Source of the DNA: Riemerella anatipestifer_E
GTDB lineage: Bacteria > Bacteroidota > Bacteroidia > Flavobacteriales > Weeksellaceae
NCBI RefSeq assembly: GCF_009932355.1
Contig: NZ_LEKU01000009.1
Span: forward strand, 62,001-126,000
Direction of reading: 5' to 3'
Length of the DNA stretch: 64,000 bases
In this document: one piece after another, positions 60,620-64,000 of the stretch
Layout of the letters: the number at the start of each line of letters is the position of its first letter
Numbering within the stretch: the first letter of the stretch is position 1
Notes under the pieces: generated by a model
What the model saw: only the letters and a program-made list of their open reading frames with translations
Told to the model about the DNA's origin: nothing
Databases searched by the model: none
Position numbers and translations under genes: made by a program

Positions 60620-61250
60620 AGTATTTATATCGGGGCAGAAATATTTTGGAGAAATGGTTTTCCGCCTTTGTTTAAAATTAGGTATTGAAGTAGTTGGAGT
60701 GTGTTGTCCGCTTGATGACAAATATTTGGGCAAGGCGGCGAGGACTTGGAGTGTTCCAATCATTCCAGCAGGTACGCTAAGAGCTGATATAATGCCCGAG
60801 TGTGATTTGGGTATTACGGCTCACTCGTTTGATTATATAGGTAAGAAAACAAGATATATACCTCGCTTGGGTTGGCTTGGGTATCATCCGAGTTTATTGC
60901 CACGACACCGTGGGCGTTCAGCTATTGAGTGGGCAATCCGAATGAATGATGCTATTACAGGCGGCACTATCTTTTGGCTAAACGCGGGAATAGATAGAGG
61001 CGATATTGCTTATCAGGATTGGCGTTTCATTCCTCCAGAATACTATTTGAATCCCAAAGAAGGAGCGTTAAAGTTATGGAAAGACGAGCTTTGCCCTATG
61101 GGGATTAGACTATATGAAAAAGCTCTAAAAGATATTCTAGGCGGGGTTGTAATCCGAAAGCCCCAAGATGGGAGGTTTAGTACCTTTGAACCGTCAACAG
61201 ATGTGAAGGATATATATAAGCCAGACTTATTAATGATAGAACATAAATAA
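60606..61250 (+). CDS. Formyltransferase-fold protein of the right-end cargo
   Basis: The 214-residue protein has the formyl_trans_N fold of Fmt, PurN and ArnA. The core HPSLLPRHRGRSAIEWAI (residues 94-111) has catalytic His94. Asp130 is in GIDRGDIAYQ. The usual catalytic Asn two residues before the His is Gly92 here (G-Y-H). No C-terminal tRNA-binding domain is present, so it is not methionyl-tRNA formyltransferase. It overlaps the GNAT frame by 14 bases. A base- or amino-group formylation role linked to the ABC-GNAT protein is inferred. Confidence 0.75.
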   Translation: MKKFRVFISGQKYFGEMVFRLCLKLGIEVVGVCCPLDDKYLGKAARTWSVPIIPAGTLRADIMPECDLGITAHSFDYIGKKTRYIPRLGWLGYHPSLLPRHRGRSAIEWAIRMNDAITGGTIFWLNAGIDRGDIAYQDWRFIPPEYYLNPKEGALKLWKDELCPMGIRLYEKALKDILGGVVIRKPQDGRFSTFEPSTDVKDIYKPDLLMIEHK

Positions 61251-61260
61251 TTCTTAACAA

Positions 61261-61292
61261 AAAGCTCTTTAAAGAACATTTAAAGAGCTTTT
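61261..61292 (+). terminator. Terminator after the cargo operon
   Basis: AAAGCTCTTTAAA (61261-61273) pairs perfectly with TTTAAAGAGCTTT (61279-61291) around a five-base loop. It is the last feature before the right-end transposase sites. Confidence 0.9.
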
Positions 61293-61308
61293 AAATTGTG
61301 CGAAAAAA

Positions 61309-61355
61309 TGTACATTTCAAATTAAAAAATTGTACATTTGGTTTTGCCGATTATA
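61309..61355. repeat. Prophage right end with two putative transposase sites (R2, R1)
   Basis: R2 is TGTACATTTC at 61309-61318 and R1 is TGTACATTTG at 61331-61340. They are 22 bases apart and inverted relative to the left-end sites. R1 starts exactly 25 bases from the right terminus (61355), matching L1. The last bases TTATA mirror the left terminal TATA. Confidence 0.65.
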
Positions 61356-61359
61356 CGAT
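61356..61359. repeat. Target-site duplication, right copy (CGAT)
   Basis: Direct copy of 26674-26677, immediately outside the right terminus. Confidence 0.8.
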
Positions 61360-61815
61360 ACCATTATGGTTTAAATCCGTGATTTTAAAAGTATCCTTAA
61401 CGAAATTCATAGATAAATCAAACTCGCAATTCAAAATGAAATCTTGCACTTTCCAGTTTAATTTATATTTATTTTCGTCTTTATCGTAGAGATAATCATA
61501 CACGAAAATTTTTGCATCTTTTTCATAGTCTGCGTTGATCACCTTTTTGCTGGGAACAATACCCGTTTCTGTTAACAGGATTATATGCTCTCCCTGTAAA
61601 TCCTCTACTCTAGCAACCTCTTTTACCTTGCCTTCAAAAGAAATCCCCTCAGGAATAGATTTATCTGAAAGTTTTTCGTAAGAAATTTCAAACTTTTCCT
61701 TCTTTTCTAATTTTTCCGAGATACCTTCTGTTGGTATTTCCTTTTCTTCTTTTTTACTCTCTGTCGTATTACAAGACAATAATACAAGAGCGATTAACAA
61801 TTTAAAATAATTCAT
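61356..61815 (-). pseudogene. 5' fragment of the interrupted host lipoprotein gene (M949_RS01915-like)
   Basis: The N-terminal 153 residues of the split gene. A lipobox-like LLSC sits near residue 15 (MNYFKLLIALVLLSCNTTES), followed by a Glu/Lys-rich linker and a beta-rich domain up to TDLNHNGI at the junction. Translation would run two codons into the prophage (V then stop). With the fragment at 26429-26677 it forms an uninterrupted frame (N-G-I-A-E-I-W). The family is annotated in Riemerella as surface-polysaccharide biosynthesis protein; I rely on memory for that name. Confidence 0.8.
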
Positions 61816-61841
61816 TTCACCTCCAATTTATTGTGTTGATT

Positions 61842-62474
61842 TTATGCGGAGCAAACCTCAAATCGGTCGATAGCCGTTAAATACCATATATTATCGAAAT
61901 AGCCAATATAGAAAATAAATTCCTTTTGGTTTTGCCCAATCACAATGACTTTATGACTGTTTCTCTCTATGGTTTCCAGTTTTTTAACCTCACTATCGGA
62001 CCATGGTTTCTCATCAAAGTTAGCATTTTCAAACTTTGCAATTTCAGAAAATAAAGATTCTTTTTGATTAAGGTCGATATAAATTCCCGCAGGTTTATTC
62101 CAGCTTTCGGTTTCACAACTATATATCGGTAGTTTTTCTTGGGTAATTTTATAGTCAGTTATGATATTAGGGTCAAAAGGCAAATAATTGGGAACGGGCT
62201 TAGCAAAAGAAATTTTTTTAACATTAGCGATATTATCCTGAGCTCCCATACGAAACAGAAAGGTGATCCCAAACTTTTTAGGGATAAGCTTATTTAAAGC
62301 CTTTTCATCTTTATTCTGATAGGCTTTAATAATATTGATGATAACGGTTTGCATTTCCTTCTCCTTTTCGGAAGATCTAATTTCTTTAACCGAAGTAGGT
62401 TTACCTTTGTTAACGAATTTAGAATTCTGACAGGAAATAAAACATACTACAAAAAACAACAAAAATTTTTTCAT
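61842..62474 (-). CDS. Lipoprotein of unknown function
   Basis: 210 residues from the ATG at 62472-62474, preferred over an in-frame ATG 20 codons upstream because it opens a clean lipoprotein signal (MKKFLLFFVVCFISCQ, Cys at position 15). The mature part is helical then beta-rich, with Ile/Lys-rich NIIKAYQNKDEKALNKLIPKKF. It resembles other small R. anatipestifer lipoproteins; function unknown. The interrupted gene lies 27 bases downstream on the same strand. Confidence 0.65.
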   Translation of the reverse strand: MKKFLLFFVVCFISCQNSKFVNKGKPTSVKEIRSSEKEKEMQTVIINIIKAYQNKDEKALNKLIPKKFGITFLFRMGAQDNIANVKKISFAKPVPNYLPFDPNIITDYKITQEKLPIYSCETESWNKPAGIYIDLNQKESLFSEIAKFENANFDEKPWSDSEVKKLETIERNSHKVIVIGQNQKEFIFYIGYFDNIWYLTAIDRFEVCSA

Positions 62475-62585
62475 CGAATTTCTAATATTAAAAAATACAA
62501 TAATGAGAAAAACAAAAAAGACTAAATAGCACAAAATTCTCTATCATTCCCTAAACCCCACCTTTTGCAAAGCTGTTATTTTCAT

Positions 62586-63284
62586 TCAAAATCCGTTAAC
62601 GATTAGTCGGTCTTTATAGGCTCCTTTTTCAATTTTCCAAATAATAAGACAGGTGCCCGCACCATCCCCATTTATTGCTTGAATATACAGGGTATCATTC
62701 TGTTTATCATAATTAGCTTCTACACCATCAAGATAAGGGTCATACACGTTTTCTAAAGCTGCTTTTGGTAAGATAAGCGTTTTATCCCCAATACGGACGC
62801 TAATTTTTTCATATTGTGCTTTCGGTAGGTTGCCATCGGTCCCCCAAGGAGCCTTACCATCAATATGAGATAGAATGGTTGGATTATCCTTAAAATAGGT
62901 AAATTTATGTTTCTTCTTATCAAAGTTGGACTTTGTAACAGTTACAGTAATAGCCTCTTGCTTTAGAGTTACAGAGTTAGCTGTTTTCTTTGAAATTTTC
63001 AATGGTGAAAAGTCCGAAACCCACTTATATCGATCTTTGTAAATATCCCCTTCAAGGTTTTTTCCATTTTTAACATATTGAACAAAACCCCAATTATCCT
63101 CGTTAGGTTCACTGGGACCATACCAATAGATCATGTGTCCATTCGGTAAGGTATCTATAATTTTACCCTTTTGCTCTCTATTTCTTATATTTACCCAACC
63201 GTCCTTATCACTCACGACAGCAAACTGGGCAAATACATCGGACAAACTAAAAATCAAAAACAGGGCTGATATTGTTTTTTTCAT
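62586..63284 (-). CDS. Secreted SH3-like protein
   Basis: 232 residues with a signal peptide (about 1-19, ending VFAQ). An N-terminal bacterial SH3-like segment (SDKDGWVNIRNREQKGKIIDTLPNGHMIYW, about 25-54) follows, then a beta-rich body with many Lys and aromatic residues. SH3-like domains bind peptidoglycan peptides or proteins. The exact role is unknown. Confidence 0.65.
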   Translation of the reverse strand: MKKTISALFLIFSLSDVFAQFAVVSDKDGWVNIRNREQKGKIIDTLPNGHMIYWYGPSEPNEDNWGFVQYVKNGKNLEGDIYKDRYKWVSDFSPLKISKKTANSVTLKQEAITVTVTKSNFDKKKHKFTYFKDNPTILSHIDGKAPWGTDGNLPKAQYEKISVRIGDKTLILPKAALENVYDPYLDGVEANYDKQNDTLYIQAINGDGAGTCLIIWKIEKGAYKDRLIVNGF

Positions 63285-63308
63285 AAGAATTAAATTTATA
63301 TAAAGGTT

Positions 63309-63857
63309 TTATTCTTGCTGTATCCATTCAAATTTACCCTTATTTAGATAGATTACTCCTCCTCCGCAAGATTCCTCCGCATGGATGAAGATACCATCAT
63401 TAGGTAATCTAATTTTATCACTTTCTTTAACCTCTTCTTCACTTATAATATCTCCCTCATCATTTACATTATTAAAATAAACCTCCCCTTTAGGAGCTTT
63501 TTCAAAAATGTCTACCCAATTCATATCGTCAAAACCTTGTCCCAAAACCTCTTTTCCTAAGCCTAGATACTCTATTTTACCATTTCCAAAGGTAATTTTC
63601 AAACCATACTTTTCATTCTTCTTATTCAAAACTATTTCTACTCTATCTGATGAGCCATCACCATCCAAATCACATAAAATAAAATTAGGATTGTGTTTTG
63701 TAGAGAGTATTATAGTATCTTCAGTTTTCTCGGTTTTCACTAGTGCATCAGCAGTTTTAACTGATTTTATTTCGGTACTATTTGTTACTTCTTTTTTCTC
63801 ATTGCAGGATTCCAAGATAAAAAAGAACGAAATGGCAGTAATGATTATTTTTTTCAT
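63309..63857 (-). CDS. Lipoprotein with VCBS/FG-GAP-like acidic motif
   Basis: 182 residues with a lipobox near Cys18 (FFILESCNEK). The mature part contains ILCDLDGDGSSDRVEIVLNKKN (about residues 56-77), the D-x-D-x-DG-x3-D pattern of calcium-binding VCBS-type repeats. It is part of the minus-strand run of small surface proteins next to the interrupted gene. Confidence 0.65.
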   Translation of the reverse strand: MKKIIITAISFFFILESCNEKKEVTNSTEIKSVKTADALVKTEKTEDTIILSTKHNPNFILCDLDGDGSSDRVEIVLNKKNEKYGLKITFGNGKIEYLGLGKEVLGQGFDDMNWVDIFEKAPKGEVYFNNVNDEGDIISEEEVKESDKIRLPNDGIFIHAEESCGGGVIYLNKGKFEWIQQE

Positions 63858-64000
63858 TTTAAAATTTTAAGTTTAGTTGATATTTTTTGTTTACTCACTT
63901 TGTAAACTATATCCTTTTAATTCTACATTATTGTCATGTTAAATCTTAAAGGAATATTGATATTCAATTGTGTTCTAAATCCTTCTGTTCTGTAGTGGAT

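Larger units (their letters stand above)
26678..61355. mobile_element. Mu-like transposable prophage, 34,678 bp, apparently complete
   Basis: The element has repressor, MuA-type transposase, MuB-type ATPase, head, contractile tail, lysis and right-end cargo genes. Both ends start TATA and carry AAATRTACA at positions 17-25 from the end, with extra inner copies. It inserted by transposition into a minus-strand lipoprotein gene, leaving a 4-bp duplication (Mu itself makes 5). All morphogenesis genes look intact, so it may be inducible. The early operon and the tail, lysis and cargo operons read rightward. The head and packaging block reads leftward, unlike in Mu. Base use is slightly less AT-rich in structural genes than in the host part. 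Confidence 0.9.

Noticed and set aside
26678..61355. 8-bp direct repeat CGATTATA at both borders (26674-26681 and 61348-61355) as a site-specific att core
   Set aside because: Keeping one 8-bp copy between the host halves leaves a stop codon in the interrupted gene, while the CGAT duplication restores the frame exactly. The element also has a DDE transposase and no tyrosine or serine integrase.
61298..61489. Plus-strand ORF across the right border
   Set aside because: It spans the transposase sites and the host junction, so it is a chance frame.

Overview
The window looks like a low-GC Bacteroidota chromosome of class Flavobacteriia, family Weeksellaceae, most likely Riemerella anatipestifer or a close relative. 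The reasons are a type IX secretion type B sorting domain, TTTG / TAnnTTTG promoters, no Shine-Dalgarno sequences, a DnaG without zinc ligands, and an interrupted gene matching the M949_RS01915 surface-polysaccharide family known from Riemerella. The species call rests on recognition, not on a search.

Host left part (1-26677). It starts with the 5' two thirds of dnaA on the minus strand. Ordinary housekeeping genes follow: two hotdog thioesterases, PepE, a 1172-residue T9SS cell-surface protein, an amino-acid permease, RluF-like and TruB pseudouridine synthases, pyrH-frr, tsaE, ald, tyrA, trkH-trkA, a NUDIX hydrolase, an acyltransferase and Sua5/YrdC, rarA, yidD-lgt, prfB, a DedA protein, dnaG and clpP.

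Prophage (26678-61355, 34.7 kb). This is a Mu-like transposable prophage with exact ends. A CGAT target duplication (26674-26677 and 61356-61359) flanks it. Removing one copy and the element restores a host reading frame of about 234 residues that the prophage splits. Both ends start TATA and carry AAATRTACA exactly 17-25 bases in, with further copies inside (three at the left, two 22 bp apart at the right), as in Mu attL and attR. Early region (plus strand): repressor and Cro-like regulator, MuA-like transposase, MuB-like ATPase, a second ATPase, a DUF3164 protein, an Acb2-like (anti-CBASS) protein and many small ORFs. Late region: two divergent operons around a 16-bp inverted repeat at 44204-44264. 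The minus operon holds head and packaging genes, ending in a MuF protein with a toxin-like C-terminal nuclease domain. The plus operon holds protease, capsid, sheath, tube, frameshifted chaperone, tape measure, baseplate, fibres and lysis genes.

Right-end cargo (59182-61250). This lies where Mu keeps com-mom. It comprises an H-type RNA pseudoknot, a long imperfect hairpin, a 42-residue ORF, an ABC ATPase that can be joined to a Mom-like GNAT domain by -1 frameshifting at A AAA AAG, and a formyltransferase-fold protein lacking the usual active-site Asn. I propose this as a candidate, apparently undescribed DNA- (or RNA-) modification module; it is the most interesting part of the window.

Host right part (61356-64000). 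It holds the 5' half of the interrupted lipoprotein gene and three more small secreted or lipoprotein genes in the same orientation.
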